Positions 52,348 through 62,466 of a DNA stretch of 64,000 bases are shown piece by piece. Source of the DNA: DASRDB01 sp035652815 (GTDB lineage: Bacteria > Chloroflexota > Ktedonobacteria > Ktedonobacterales > Ktedonobacteraceae). The stretch is from contig DASRDB010000022.1 in the NCBI GenBank assembly GCA_035652815.1, forward strand, positions 1-64,000, written 5' to 3'. A program made the position numbers and the translations under genes. The notes beneath the pieces are model-generated. The model was not told where the DNA came from. It did no database searches and saw only the letters and a list, made by a program, of their open reading frames with translations. Position 1 is the stretch's first letter. Every line of letters begins with the position of its first letter.

Positions 52348-53772
52348 TTAGACTACAGGCCCGGCATGTTCTTCGATGCGCAGTCCCTCGCTTTCTTCCA
52401 GATGCGTGCCGATACGCTGGACGAGTGCGGGACTGACGAAGACGATGATCAAACCGATGAGCAGCCAGGCCAGCGCCACGTAGGGAAAGATGTTATACGG
52501 TGGCGCGGGAACCGGGAAGATATTACTGTAAAGCGTGTAGCCCAGGATCAGAATGGCCAATACTGGAATGATGACCTGCCACGTCCAGATATGGCGCGCA
52601 ACGAAGAAACGGATGGCTCCCACATTGGTCAAGATATAGGCGACCAGGATGAGGAAGACACCGATTGTGCCGAGGTATCCAAACAACGTAGCGCCGTTCA
52701 TACCGGGCATAAGGCCCCAGATGATGTCAACAAGAAACGCAATAATCATCACGATGGCAACGGCAATGGCGGGAGAGCCTGTGCGCCTGCTGGTTGTTCC
52801 GAGCCGGTTTGAGATGAAGCCATCACGGCCCATCGAGAAGAGGATGCGCGCCCCGGCATTAGCGGTGCCAAGCGCGCTGGCGAAGGCGCTGATGGTTGCG
52901 CCAAAGTCGATGATTGCTGCCATTACTCTGCCTACATAACGAAGCCCAAGATCGCCAAGTGGTGCAGTTGAACTGGCGAAGGCCTGCACGCCTGAGGCGT
53001 TGGTACCGAAGCCGACTGTTTGCGCGTAGGTGACGGCGACATAGAAAATGCCGGTGCCAAGCACTGCCGTCAGGATTGCCAGAGGAATATTACGGCGTGG
53101 ATTGCGCGTTTCCTCGCCCAGTGTGGCCGCGCCTTCAAAGCCCGCGAAAGAAAGGAAGCCAAATACGGCTGCCAGCCCGATATTGTTGAGCGGCTGGTTT
53201 CCCGGTGTCAATGGCTCGGCTGTCAGATTCCCCGCCGAACCGACTTTGACAAGGATGATAACGGTGAGGATAGCGATCAGCAGGACAGAGATACCCTCCA
53301 TCACCAGCGTAATGCGCGTTGAGAGCGCGATATCGCTATACGCAAATAACCAGATGATGATGCCAGCAATCACGGCAAGCAGCAGCCAGTTCACATTGAG
53401 GTGCAGTTCTGCGAAGAATGCCTGGGCAAAGTTCCCTACCTCGGCTGTCGAGGCGCAGGTGAAGGCGATATAGGTGCCGAAGAGCGCCCACCCTGAGAAA
53501 AAGCCGACACGTGGGCCTAAAGCTACACCGTTGAAGCCATATACGGAACCGCTGTGAGCAAAATAGCGGCTGAATTGGATAAACGAGAAGCTTGCCAGCG
53601 CAACGGCAATGGTTGCCAGCAGGAAAGCCAGTGGCACCGAACTTCCCGTGATGCCTGCTGCTAGCGACCCGTTCAGGGCCATCGCTGCGGTGGGGGCCAT
53701 GATGCCAATAGAAAGGGCGATGGCTTCAATGAAGGAGAGTTCTCGTCGAAGTTTGTTTGGTTGCTCTTGCAC
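52348..53772 (-). CDS. APC-family permease
   Basis: A 474-aa transporter with about twelve hydrophobic helices. N-terminal helix 1 shows AIALSIGIMAPTAAMALNGS; the usual APC loop is VYGFNGVALGPRVGFFSGWALFGTYI; helix 6 has SFAGFEGAATLGEETRNPRRNIPLAI, typical of the amino acid/polyamine/urea group. GTG start at 53772 with AAAGGAGG. It is upstream of the acetamidase/formamidase gene on the same strand, so amide or amine uptake is a fair guess. CTATCC-T-GGATAG at 53794-53806 lies in the leader and could be a regulator site. Confidence 0.87.
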   Translation of the reverse strand: MQEQPNKLRRELSFIEAIALSIGIMAPTAAMALNGSLAAGITGSSVPLAFLLATIAVALASFSFIQFSRYFAHSGSVYGFNGVALGPRVGFFSGWALFGTYIAFTCASTAEVGNFAQAFFAELHLNVNWLLLAVIAGIIIWLFAYSDIALSTRITLVMEGISVLLIAILTVIILVKVGSAGNLTAEPLTPGNQPLNNIGLAAVFGFLSFAGFEGAATLGEETRNPRRNIPLAILTAVLGTGIFYVAVTYAQTVGFGTNASGVQAFASSTAPLGDLGLRYVGRVMAAIIDFGATISAFASALGTANAGARILFSMGRDGFISNRLGTTSRRTGSPAIAVAIVMIIAFLVDIIWGLMPGMNGATLFGYLGTIGVFLILVAYILTNVGAIRFFVARHIWTWQVIIPVLAILILGYTLYSNIFPVPAPPYNIFPYVALAWLLIGLIIVFVSPALVQRIGTHLEESEGLRIEEHAGPVV

Positions 53773-54707
53773 CGGCTGCCTCCTTTACTCCAGCTATCCT
53801 GGATAGAAGTTTATTTATTAGGAGCATATGATGCGGAAGATGCTGAGGTTAGTACTGCATCTAACACTATTTGTAGCTATCACTGTACCATAGAAGCCTG
53901 ATGTAGAGCAATGTTGAAGCGCACTGTATTCCTCTTATCGGGCATATGCATTTTTGCCAGCTATCCAATTCAGTATCCGGTATCGGGTATTTCTTCGTCC
54001 TTGTTTCAGGTGGAACATGTTGCACAAGTGACCAAAATGTATCATGTTCAGTCGTATTACTTACAGGCTATGGATTTGTAGAGTGCAGACCCTTTTATTA
54101 ACATATCCTTATGTGCATATGAGGTTGGGGTTGAACTACTACTTTGACTGCCTACTCAGCATTACCTTTTATCGCTGATGTTCGTGTAATTAATAGAAGT
54201 GGAGAGCATCGGCAGAGATGCAACCACTTTGGTAACAGATATCGTATTGACAGGTAAGATGGTATAAACACGATTGCAAAGGTACGGCAACATTCGTCCA
54301 TCTGATTCAAGCGATACATGTTGGATTGTGAAGCGCAACATAGAAACAAATTGGTATGCTGCTTTATAATCTGAGAAGATAGTACCGTAATCTTCTGTAA
54401 GCTTCAGATAGAGACGAGTATCTGATATACTCTGCAATGGTGTCCATGTATATAACACCTTGTATCATTATTATTCATTGTTTTCTGTCTGTCCTCTTTC
54501 CTGCGCATTATTGCAGGCAAAAAGAAGGATTCTCCGCCGGAGTGGGTTGGAGTGAACGTGGAAGGGTACTTGCTATAGAGTACTCTTCTATGAATATTGG
54601 CAAGCGGAGAAACAAATCGATCTATTGAATATGAGGAGAGATTCCCGGGAGAACCGGTGACGGTACTCAGAAGATAATCTCCGAGGCGCGTCTGATGAGG
54701 TGATTAC
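53773..54707. other. 935-bp gene-poor region
   Basis: Holds the promoters of the permease (minus) and ftsH (plus). A minus-strand frame of 98 codons at 54162-54458 exists, but it has no ribosome site, no recognisable motif and an AT-rich codon pattern; I do not call it a gene. No tRNA, repeat or mobile element seen. Confidence 0.5.
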
Positions 54708-56987
54708 ATGGACGGCAAGGGTAGTCGCGGCCTGCACACTGAAAATAATCGGCGGCGACAAAATTCGGTTACTAAATATGGCAAGCAAGCTATTCACTAT
54801 GTGAAAGCGCATAAACAGGGGTTTCTCGCTGGTATCCTGCTAATGATGATGATAGCGCTTCTTTTTGGCATTTTTAGCCAGTTTCAAGCGCCGACGGTAA
54901 ATGCTGCGACGGGGAGTGAGACAAATATCAACTATAGCACATTTATTGCGCAGGTGAAGGCGGGAAATGTGGTAGCTGTCACTATTCGCGGGCAGGATAT
55001 TCAGGGGTTGCTGGCGCAGCCATTATCACAGCATACTGCCGTGGCGCTCAGTCCGAGTGATAGGGCTGCACAGTTTACAGCGTTCAGTCGTTATGTTGGT
55101 GCGGGGTCTACCTGGGCGAGTCCCAATTCTGGACCCGGTATTGACCCATCACGCCTGATCTATACTCGTATGCCTGCTGGTGGGGATGCTGGGCTTACCT
55201 CGTTATTATTGAGCAATCATGTGATGGTGACGACGTTACCCCAGAACTCCTCTCCCATCTGGTTGTCGATTTTGTGGCGATTTGCTCCATTTCTGCTCCT
55301 CTTTTTGATCTTGCTGGTGCTGCTGGCTCCCAAAAGCCACGCCCGTACCACACGCGGTATTGACGAGCGAGTCAGTCAGTTTGGCAAGAGTAAGGTGCGG
55401 CGTTTTGAGCGCGTTTCCGAGTCAACAGAGAAGCCGATTAGCTCGACGAAAGCGACGAAGACGCCTCCTACCGTGAAGGTGGTATCGACTGCTGCGGCAC
55501 GCAAGCGGGTGGAGTCAACCGTGACATTCGCCGACGTGGCCGGTATCGATGAGGTGCGTGAGGAACTGGAAGAGATTGTGCAATTTTTGCGCAACTCAGA
55601 CCGCTATGATAAATTGGGCGCGCGTATTCCTCGGGGCGCGCTGCTTGTTGGCCCGCCTGGAACCGGTAAAACGCTCTTAGCGAAAGCGGTTGCCGGAGAG
55701 GCTGGAGTGCCTTTCTTCAGCATGAGCGCGTCTGAATTTGTGGAGATGTTTGTAGGTGTTGGGGCAAGCCGTGTCCGTGATCTGTTTAATCAGGCACGCC
55801 AGTCAGCCCCCTGCGTCGTCTTCATCGATGAGATTGACGCGGTTGGTCGCAAGCGCAGCGTCAAAGCGATGGGCAACGATGAGCGCGACCAGACCTTGAA
55901 CCAGTTGCTGGTAGAACTGGATGGCTTTAATGCTCGCCAGGCGGTAGTAGTGCTGGCGGCAACAAACCGCGCCGATATTCTAGATAAAGCCCTGCTGCGT
56001 CCAGGACGTTTCGACCGTCGTATTACTGTCTCTCTGCCAGACCGCGTTGGACGTGAAGCTATTCTGAAGGTGCATACACGCCGCACGCCTTTGCATGAAG
56101 AGGTCAGCCTTGATCGCCTTGCTCGCCTGACAGTTGGTATGAGCGGCGCTGATCTTGCCAATCTGGTGAATGAAGCCGCGCTGTGTGCTGCTCGTCGTGA
56201 CTTAGAGAATATCAACAATGAGTGTTTCGAGGATGCGCTGGCGCGTGTGCAACTTGGCGCGCTGCGGCCTCTGGTGATGAGCGAGACTGAGCGCCGCATC
56301 ATTGCCTATCATGAGGGCGGACATGCCCTTGTGGCCTATCATCTGCCGGGAGCCGATACCGTTAACCGAGTCACCATTCTACCTCGCGGCCAGAGCCTCG
56401 GCGTTACCCAGTTCACGGCTGAGGAAGATCGCTATAACTACAGCCGGGAGATACTGATGACCCGCATCGCCGTAGGCCTGGGTGGTCGAGCCGCTGAGGA
56501 ATTGACCTTTGGCGCAAATCGCGTTACGACCGGCGCTGAAAACGACCTGCAGGTTGTCACAGAGATTGCTCGCAACATGGTGACGCGCTGGGGTATGAGT
56601 GAGCAGGTCGGTGTGATCTATGCCGACTATCGCCCGGAGGCGGCTGGTGCCGGGTTGAATATGCGCCGCATCGATTCGCCAGTTCAGAATCGCGCGCTTG
56701 CGTTTGACGCAGATGGCAATCTTGTCCTCAATGGGCGCGACCCACAAGCTCAACGATACGCCTTTGCTATGCAGACTGCAATGCCTGGCTCCACGACTAG
56801 CGCCTCGCTGTCCTCGGTGGTTGACCAGGAGGTACAACGTATCCTCAAAGAAGGCTACGATATGGCGCGCAATGTACTGCAAGAACATTACGATCAGTTG
56901 CAAAAACTGGCCGATACCCTGATGGAGCGCGAACAGCTTAACCGGCAGCAGTTTGAGAAGCTACTCCGCGATGGAACATTGGAGTAG
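54708..56987 (+). CDS. ftsH: ATP-dependent zinc metalloprotease FtsH
   Basis: A 759-aa AAA+ membrane protease. Transmembrane helix 1 is at about 38-60 and helix 2 at about 183-204, flanking a short extracytoplasmic domain. A roughly 75-residue basic linker precedes the AAA module: Walker A GPPGTGKTLLAKAVAGEAG (about 314-330), Walker B CVVFIDEIDAVGR, SRH ATNRADILDKALLRPGRFDRRI. The protease domain follows with zinc motif HEGGH (H535), then the C-terminal helices. The basic N-terminal extension of about 35 residues is longer than usual. GAGGTGATTAC precedes the ATG. FtsH degrades misfolded membrane and regulatory proteins. Confidence 0.96.
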   Translation: MDGKGSRGLHTENNRRRQNSVTKYGKQAIHYVKAHKQGFLAGILLMMMIALLFGIFSQFQAPTVNAATGSETNINYSTFIAQVKAGNVVAVTIRGQDIQGLLAQPLSQHTAVALSPSDRAAQFTAFSRYVGAGSTWASPNSGPGIDPSRLIYTRMPAGGDAGLTSLLLSNHVMVTTLPQNSSPIWLSILWRFAPFLLLFLILLVLLAPKSHARTTRGIDERVSQFGKSKVRRFERVSESTEKPISSTKATKTPPTVKVVSTAAARKRVESTVTFADVAGIDEVREELEEIVQFLRNSDRYDKLGARIPRGALLVGPPGTGKTLLAKAVAGEAGVPFFSMSASEFVEMFVGVGASRVRDLFNQARQSAPCVVFIDEIDAVGRKRSVKAMGNDERDQTLNQLLVELDGFNARQAVVVLAATNRADILDKALLRPGRFDRRITVSLPDRVGREAILKVHTRRTPLHEEVSLDRLARLTVGMSGADLANLVNEAALCAARRDLENINNECFEDALARVQLGALRPLVMSETERRIIAYHEGGHALVAYHLPGADTVNRVTILPRGQSLGVTQFTAEEDRYNYSREILMTRIAVGLGGRAAEELTFGANRVTTGAENDLQVVTEIARNMVTRWGMSEQVGVIYADYRPEAAGAGLNMRRIDSPVQNRALAFDADGNLVLNGRDPQAQRYAFAMQTAMPGSTTSASLSSVVDQEVQRILKEGYDMARNVLQEHYDQLQKLADTLMEREQLNRQQFEKLLRDGTLE

Positions 56988-57045
56988 GTGATTTTTAAAG
57001 AGCGAAGGCGAGGTAGTTAGGGGAAACGGAAGGCACTAGTGTATG

Positions 57046-57118
57046 GGAAGGCACCCGCAAGGGGATGCCTCTACAAGCCCATAGATATTGTAGAGGCATC
57101 CCCTTGCGGGTGCCTTCC
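57046..57118. repeat. perfect 31-bp-arm palindrome (family member 2)
   Basis: Arms 57046-57076 and 57088-57118 are exact reverse complements around an 11-nt loop. The core GCACCCGCAAGGGG...TGCCTCTACAA matches the element at 15952-16022 at most positions, with a different loop. It is in the 313-bp gap after ftsH, which otherwise shows no gene. Confidence 0.9.
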
Positions 57119-57300
57119 GATTCCCCCCACCAGGGAGCCTTTCCCTCACCTGGGTATCTTCCCGCATGCCTGTACAAAATTAATGTTTGTCACAAAACTA
57201 CCTCTTCAGTTGACCGCGTGGCTGCATAAGCTTACAATGGAGCAGTTCCCGTATGCGGGCTTATGGTCGTTTTCATCTGAGATAGGAAGAGGTCTGCTGC

Positions 57301-59640
57301 ATGATACCCCGTGACGAGTTTACGCCGCACGGCTACCTGGATAACCCTTATCATTCCTGGAAGCTCAATCCGAGCGGGGTGTTGCGCTCCATTGAACCGC
57401 TTGGCATGGGCTGGCATGTGCCGAACCTGGGCAGCTATGTTTTGAACCAGTTCCAGTATACGGCCCACCTCACAATTGGACTGAACATAAATGGCATGGT
57501 TCTCGTTGCGCCGGAAGATTTTCGCCGTCATAAATGCACCATTACCAGCCAGCTTCACACCAAGAATCGTTTTGCCTATACCTGTAGAGTTCCCCAGTAC
57601 GAACTGACACTTACAGCAGAGTATTTTCTGGTAGGCGAACACGCACTGGGATGCATTGTGAATATTTCAACGACCTTTCCTGCGCCCATTCCGATTACCT
57701 GCTATTTGATCCACCTGCACACACACAATCCCTACACGAGTCGTTTATGGGAACACGGCCTTTACGCGCTGCACAATAGAGAAGAGGGCTACGGACTGCT
57801 TGGCCTTGCCAGTGAGGGCGATGTATTTGTGCATGGCGGGCGCGTCGTAGAAGATGTTGCGTACTCCTGGGAAGAGATGGGCTTTGCAACCACGCTTGCT
57901 GAGATATCAGCATGGGCTATGGGGGCGCGAGTTCCGAGGCCTGCGGTAACGCAGCGCGAATCGGATACTGGTTGGCAGGTGCGCGCTCTGGCTGTGCCAT
58001 GCAAATTTACTCCTGGCGGAACGATGTCTTCTGTGACCATGCATACCGTATTGGGGCGAGGCGTTTCACAGGATCAAGCCTTATTGCATTGGCGACAGGG
58101 GATTGATACATTGCTTGAAGCTGAAGCCAGGCAACGGGCCGATGATGAGGCTTTCTGGCAGCAAGCGCCACAACTCTCAGGCGATTGGCCTGCCAATTGG
58201 CGACGCGGACTGATATACGATCTGGAAACGCTGCGCATGACCATCCGGCAACCCGCCGGGGTTCTAGATTCTCCCTGGGATGGAATGCAGGTGCAGGCAC
58301 CCAGAACGGTGCTTGCTGAGGCCGCGATGGATGCCCTTTTTCTGAGCTATGCCGATCAGGAGCTTGCAGAGGAAGTGCTGCTGGGACATTTCGTATCTTC
58401 GCCTCGCCCCAATCTGCCGTGTATGCGCGAGGATGGCAGCTATAATATGGTCGCGGATGACGGGCAAATCTGTGGCACAGCGCCTGAGTGGGGCTTTCCG
58501 CTCTGGTGTTGCGATCAACTATTTCGTCGCACTGGCAACCGGAATTGGTTGGCGCAGCTATACCCGAAAGCAGCAGCCTACCTGCGCTGGTGGCTGGAAC
58601 ACCGCCGCGATGCGGAAGGATGGCTGGTCTATGCCTGTTCGTGGGAAAGTGGCCAGGATGTCTCAAGCCGCTTTGGGCCGCAGCAGACTGGCGGCACCAT
58701 TATTCAGCATGTGCGCCCTGTCGATTTGCAGGCAAGTATGGCTCAGAGCGCAGCCATACTTGTTCGCTGGGCCGACCTGCTTCGCGAAAGCAACATAGCA
58801 ACGCTGTCCGAAGTAGATTATGCTGCCGAAAGCGCATTCTGGCAGGCGGTTGCCAACGAATTCACCGTGAAGACGCGCTTGACGTGGCGCGATGGCTGGT
58901 TTCGCGACTACGACTCGGTGACCGGTGAATGGTCAACCCAGCAGGACGCTATGCACCTCGCGCCGGTCTTTTGTGGCGCTGCAGGGTGGGGACACGTGGA
59001 GCAGCTTCGTCCTTTCCTCGTACAGCCTCCACTGCATAGCAATGGTTGGGCACCGCTTTCGTGGCCTCCGGTAGTGATGACTCTGGTTGGCGCTGCTTCA
59101 GCCGCGCAGATGTCGCTTGATGCTGCTGAGCTTGCCTACCGCTATATTGATGGCTCGTACCGTAGCACCGATAGCCGCCACCTGGACGAGGATGGCGGTT
59201 TGCCGGGGGTTACACGCGAATATCGAAAAACGATCCAGGTAGGAAAGTGGGGTGAAATCGCCTATGCCAACGCGGGCATCGAAGGGTATGGTTGGGGCGC
59301 ACTCAGCATTCACCTCATTTTGCGTTATCTGCTCGGATTGCGCGAGGTGGAGGCTGAGAAGATCACGTTTGCGCCCGCGCTCCCTCAAACTTTAAGGCAT
59401 ACCGGCGCGATGTATTGCGTCGAGCCTGTTCCTTGGGGCAAGTATTTGTTGAGGGTCGAATGCCAGGTTCGCGGAGCAACAGGCTATGTTATGCGCCTGC
59501 AATGCGTGACGCGAGATGAGGCAAAAGGATTGGATAGGCAATCCTGGTTTACAAGTGAGCGAGCGTGTTCCTGGGAAGGAACGTGGGGAGAGGCACGAAC
59601 ACTGCTCTTGCCCGATATGACGGTACAAGAGGCCGTGTAG
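57301..59640 (+). CDS. large (alpha/alpha)6-barrel glycosidase-like protein
   Basis: A 779-aa protein. The N-terminal 270 residues look like an all-beta supersandwich (HPTNLGSYVLNQFQY-type strands, EYFLVGEHALGCIVNIS). The C-terminal half resembles the six-hairpin barrel of trehalase/amylo-1,6-glucosidase/MGH1-like enzymes: aromatic- and Asp-rich helices such as WEDGMQVQAP-type SPWDGMQVQAPRTVLAEAAMDALFLSYAD, EWGFPLWCCDQLFRRTG, YACSWESGQDVSSRFGP, LTWRDGWFRDYDSVTGEWSTQQDA and GIEGYGWGALSIHLI. Likely acid/base residues are not assigned. No signal peptide, so cytoplasmic. AAGAGG precedes the ATG. Which sugar it cleaves is unknown. Confidence 0.65.
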   Translation: MIPRDEFTPHGYLDNPYHSWKLNPSGVLRSIEPLGMGWHVPNLGSYVLNQFQYTAHLTIGLNINGMVLVAPEDFRRHKCTITSQLHTKNRFAYTCRVPQYELTLTAEYFLVGEHALGCIVNISTTFPAPIPITCYLIHLHTHNPYTSRLWEHGLYALHNREEGYGLLGLASEGDVFVHGGRVVEDVAYSWEEMGFATTLAEISAWAMGARVPRPAVTQRESDTGWQVRALAVPCKFTPGGTMSSVTMHTVLGRGVSQDQALLHWRQGIDTLLEAEARQRADDEAFWQQAPQLSGDWPANWRRGLIYDLETLRMTIRQPAGVLDSPWDGMQVQAPRTVLAEAAMDALFLSYADQELAEEVLLGHFVSSPRPNLPCMREDGSYNMVADDGQICGTAPEWGFPLWCCDQLFRRTGNRNWLAQLYPKAAAYLRWWLEHRRDAEGWLVYACSWESGQDVSSRFGPQQTGGTIIQHVRPVDLQASMAQSAAILVRWADLLRESNIATLSEVDYAAESAFWQAVANEFTVKTRLTWRDGWFRDYDSVTGEWSTQQDAMHLAPVFCGAAGWGHVEQLRPFLVQPPLHSNGWAPLSWPPVVMTLVGAASAAQMSLDAAELAYRYIDGSYRSTDSRHLDEDGGLPGVTREYRKTIQVGKWGEIAYANAGIEGYGWGALSIHLILRYLLGLREVEAEKITFAPALPQTLRHTGAMYCVEPVPWGKYLLRVECQVRGATGYVMRLQCVTRDEAKGLDRQSWFTSERACSWEGTWGEARTLLLPDMTVQEAV

Positions 59641-59817
59641 GTTCATGTTGTATGAGCAAAAAGTGAGGTTCTAACCTTGACTTTTGATAGTCGGCAGGAA
59701 GTACTTTTCTACAAGGGGGTATCCCAGGTCAAAAATGATGGCTTTTGGAGCAGGCATCACATGATCTCCTTAACTCAGGTAATTACTTCCTAACCTCTTT
59801 TGCGGAGAATATTCTCG

Positions 59818-60321
59818 TCAGGCGGTGCTTGAGGGCGTAGTAGACACCTGGCAAGATGCAGCATATCCGAGCAGATAGGGAACCATCTGTCGATGGATCA
59901 CGCCGACAACAGCCCAAAGCGGACGCGCCAGAGGCTTCTTATAGGAGACGATTGTACTCCAGACTGCCGTCGAGTTTGAAAGATGCCAGGTCTGTTGAAA
60001 CTTCATGAGCGCTGAGTGCAATTCGAGACGGACTTCCCTGGGATCCCTTGAGACGATTTGCCAGCCGAGAATGTGATCAGGCGACGCTCGCGGTCCGAGT
60101 CGCAGGCCCAGTACTCCCCGCCACCCCAGTAGAAGGAACCAGCGCACTGGACGTGGGGCATCCTCGAAGATGGCGCGCACCCACTGCTCGGCTGTGCGCG
60201 TATCCATCTTTGAGATTGGTACCTCAAACGTAACTCTATAATCTGTTGAATTGTTGGCGGCTGGAGTCTGCACAACGACAGCAACACGATGCATGCGTAT
60301 CGCGTCTATCCACCTGCCCAT
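59818..60321 (-). CDS. DUF2867-like hypothetical protein
   Basis: A 167-aa protein. It has strand-rich motifs RVTFEVPISKMDTRTAEQWVRAIFEDAP and GWQIVSRDPREVRLELHSALM, reminiscent of DUF2867-type SRPBCC-like proteins, though the match is only by eye. The ATG at 60321 is preferred because GAGGGAGGGACTCT lies just before it; longer starts overlap the next gene upstream. It follows that gene by 35 bp on the same strand. Function unknown. Confidence 0.6.
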   Translation of the reverse strand: MGRWIDAIRMHRVAVVVQTPAANNSTDYRVTFEVPISKMDTRTAEQWVRAIFEDAPRPVRWFLLLGWRGVLGLRLGPRASPDHILGWQIVSRDPREVRLELHSALMKFQQTWHLSNSTAVWSTIVSYKKPLARPLWAVVGVIHRQMVPYLLGYAASCQVSTTPSSTA

Positions 60322-60356
60322 AGAGTCCCTCCCTCTATTTTGTATCTCATCGCATC

Positions 60357-61067
60357 TTACAAATGGGTGTCCAACGCCTCTGGCGTGCGTCCCTTTCTCA
60401 AGAGTGCAAGAGCGAGCAGCGAGATCCAGACCCAACCCGTGATGATGGCAATGCGTTCCAGCAGGCCAACAGGCGCATTGGTTAGAATGCCTTTTTCATC
60501 GAGTACCGCGACGGCGAGGCAAGCTATGAACGTTAGCACCACTATAATCCCTGTGATTGTAGAGTATATGGCCCAACCGCGCCAGGCAGGATCGCCTGCG
60601 AAACGCCGCGCCAGCACGAAAATGGCAATTGCCAGCGAACCGAAAGTGAAAGGAGCGCCCAGACCATGAATGATCCCATGCAGAGTCTGGATGTTCCTAC
60701 TGGTTCCTGGGGGATAACCCAGGCTCGGATCTGTGACAAAGATACCAACTATGATGAGCAAGATCCCAAAGATGCCCAGCAGCAGCGGCCCCCATATCGC
60801 GCCTTTGCCGGCTCGAAAAACTTGTCGTAATCCTATTGCAAAGCAGAATACCAGGACTCCACAGATGAGGAAATTGACGATCTGTTCCCAGCCTTGATCG
60901 CTCAGACTGAGTTCGCTAACAAAATTGTGCCATGCGCTGTAGCCGGGGCGCGTGACATCCTCGATCAGAAAAACCACGATGAAGAGGAGCGGGCCAATTG
61001 CGCCACATGCAATTAAAAGCCTGGTTGCCAGGGAGTAGTTCTGTACTTGACTGCTTTCTGACAGCAT
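60357..61067 (-). CDS. DUF998-family membrane protein
   Basis: A 236-aa protein with six membrane helices. It starts LLIACGAIGPLLFIVVFLIEDVTRPGYSAWHNFVSELSLSDQGWEQIVNFLICG, the characteristic opening of DUF998 (P-x-Y-x-x-x-x-x-x-x-S-x-L). The conserved His of the HGLGAPF segment is also present. No function is known for the family. AAGGAAAGGAA precedes the ATG. Upstream of the DUF2867-like gene by 35 bp, same strand. Confidence 0.82.
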   Translation of the reverse strand: MLSESSQVQNYSLATRLLIACGAIGPLLFIVVFLIEDVTRPGYSAWHNFVSELSLSDQGWEQIVNFLICGVLVFCFAIGLRQVFRAGKGAIWGPLLLGIFGILLIIVGIFVTDPSLGYPPGTSRNIQTLHGIIHGLGAPFTFGSLAIAIFVLARRFAGDPAWRGWAIYSTITGIIVVLTFIACLAVAVLDEKGILTNAPVGLLERIAIITGWVWISLLALALLRKGRTPEALDTHL

Positions 61068-61312
61068 AATATTTTCCTTTCCTTAGTGTTCTCTTGTAGT
61101 AATGAAAACTGTACCTGATCGAAGCTATTTATGGTATCGGAAGAAGTTCCAAATGAACGGGCTTTGAGGAAGACATCTTTGATCGCATATGCGACCAAAT
61201 GCCCATTGTGCAAGCACCATGTCTATTTAGAAGTTTTTCCGATGTCATTGCCGCCCCAAAAAATTATAGTTCTTTATATTGGCATTGAACAGTTTAGAGA
61301 AGGGAGTATCGT

Positions 61313-62368
61313 ATGTCAATCTCTGAAAACACCTCTATTTTGAAGGGGGCGCATACCACCATCACCGAATCTCCACCTGGCAGCATCAGTTTCGATTGGG
61401 CCTTTCTGGTTCCCTGCACCTGGTTGATGGTGGGCGTCTCCCTTGATGGATGGGCACATAATCACATCCCGTCATTGGAGACCTTCTTCACACCCTGGCA
61501 TGGTGTGCTGTATTCTGGCTACCTGGCTATTGCCGTGTTTCTGCTGGTCACCCTTGTACGTAATCACCGGAAAGGCTTTTCCTGGCTACAAGCCTTACCA
61601 GCAGGTTATCTTCTCTCGCTTTTGGGCGCAGGCATCTTCGCCATCGGAGGGGTGCTAGACCTGCTCTGGCATACGCTCTTCGGCATTGAGAAGAACGTCG
61701 AAGCGCTGCTCAGTCCCACTCACCTGCTGCTTGCATTCGGAGCCATACTGATGTTGAGCGGACCGTTCCGCTCTGCCATGCTGCGCTCGTCGACTGCTTC
61801 TGCGGCGAGCAATCGTGACCTGTTTCCCATGCTTTTCTCGCTTGCGTATATCCTGGCCATTTTCACCTTCTTCACGCAGTTTGCCAATCCGATTGCCAAT
61901 TCGTATGCCGATCAGCACACGATAGAGGCGCTAGAAGATTTAGGCATTGCCAGTATTCTGCTGCAAACAGCGCTTTTCATGGGAGGGATGCTCTTTGTCA
62001 TGCGCCGCTGGCGGCTGCCACTGGGAGCATTCACGTTAATCTACATGGTTAGCAGCATCGTCAGCAGCCTGATGGCGAAGAGTACGCTGGTGCTTGCAGT
62101 CGCAATGCTCGCCTGTGTGACCGGGTTGTTCATTGATCTCCTGTATAAAGGTCTTCAGCCCAACATGGATCAGCCTGGGAGGTTGCGTCTTTTCGCTTTC
62201 GTCACCCCGGTGATAATCAATGGGATATACTTCCTGGGATTGGCGGCAATCAAAGGGATCGCCTGGTCGGTACATCTCTGGGCGGGATCGATTGTTATGG
62301 CTGGTGTCGTTGGCCTGCTCCTGAGCTTCGTGGCTTTACCTCCGTCAGTATTGCAAAGCGAAAGGTGA
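61313..62368 (+). CDS. polytopic membrane protein of unknown family
   Basis: A 351-aa protein with about nine to ten hydrophobic helices. After a polar N-terminus it reads FDWAFLVPCTWLMVGVSLDGWAHNHIPSLETFFTPWHGVLYSGY, then alternating helices including GGVLDLLWHTLFGIEKNVEALLSPTHLLLAFGAIL. His and Asp residues sit at helix ends (DGWAHNH, LWHTLF, SPTHLLL), which may bind metal or haem. Such proteins occur in Chloroflexota and actinobacteria without a known role. GAAGGGAG precedes the ATG. It stands apart from its neighbours. Confidence 0.6.
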   Translation: MSISENTSILKGAHTTITESPPGSISFDWAFLVPCTWLMVGVSLDGWAHNHIPSLETFFTPWHGVLYSGYLAIAVFLLVTLVRNHRKGFSWLQALPAGYLLSLLGAGIFAIGGVLDLLWHTLFGIEKNVEALLSPTHLLLAFGAILMLSGPFRSAMLRSSTASAASNRDLFPMLFSLAYILAIFTFFTQFANPIANSYADQHTIEALEDLGIASILLQTALFMGGMLFVMRRWRLPLGAFTLIYMVSSIVSSLMAKSTLVLAVAMLACVTGLFIDLLYKGLQPNMDQPGRLRLFAFVTPVIINGIYFLGLAAIKGIAWSVHLWAGSIVMAGVVGLLLSFVALPPSVLQSER

Positions 62369-62466
62369 GAACGGAAAATCAGAGGCGCTTGGAAAGGTGT
62401 AGCAACGCAGGAGTGATATACTTCGTGTTGGAAAGGCGCAAAAAAAACAACTGTGAGGAGGATTCT

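Noticed and set aside
54162..54458. 98-codon minus-strand frame in the gap before ftsH
   Set aside because: No ribosome site and no motif; AT-rich codons. Kept only as a note.
61131..61343. 70-codon plus-strand frame with a CPLC segment upstream of the polytopic membrane protein
   Set aside because: No ribosome site, and it overlaps the true start in another frame.
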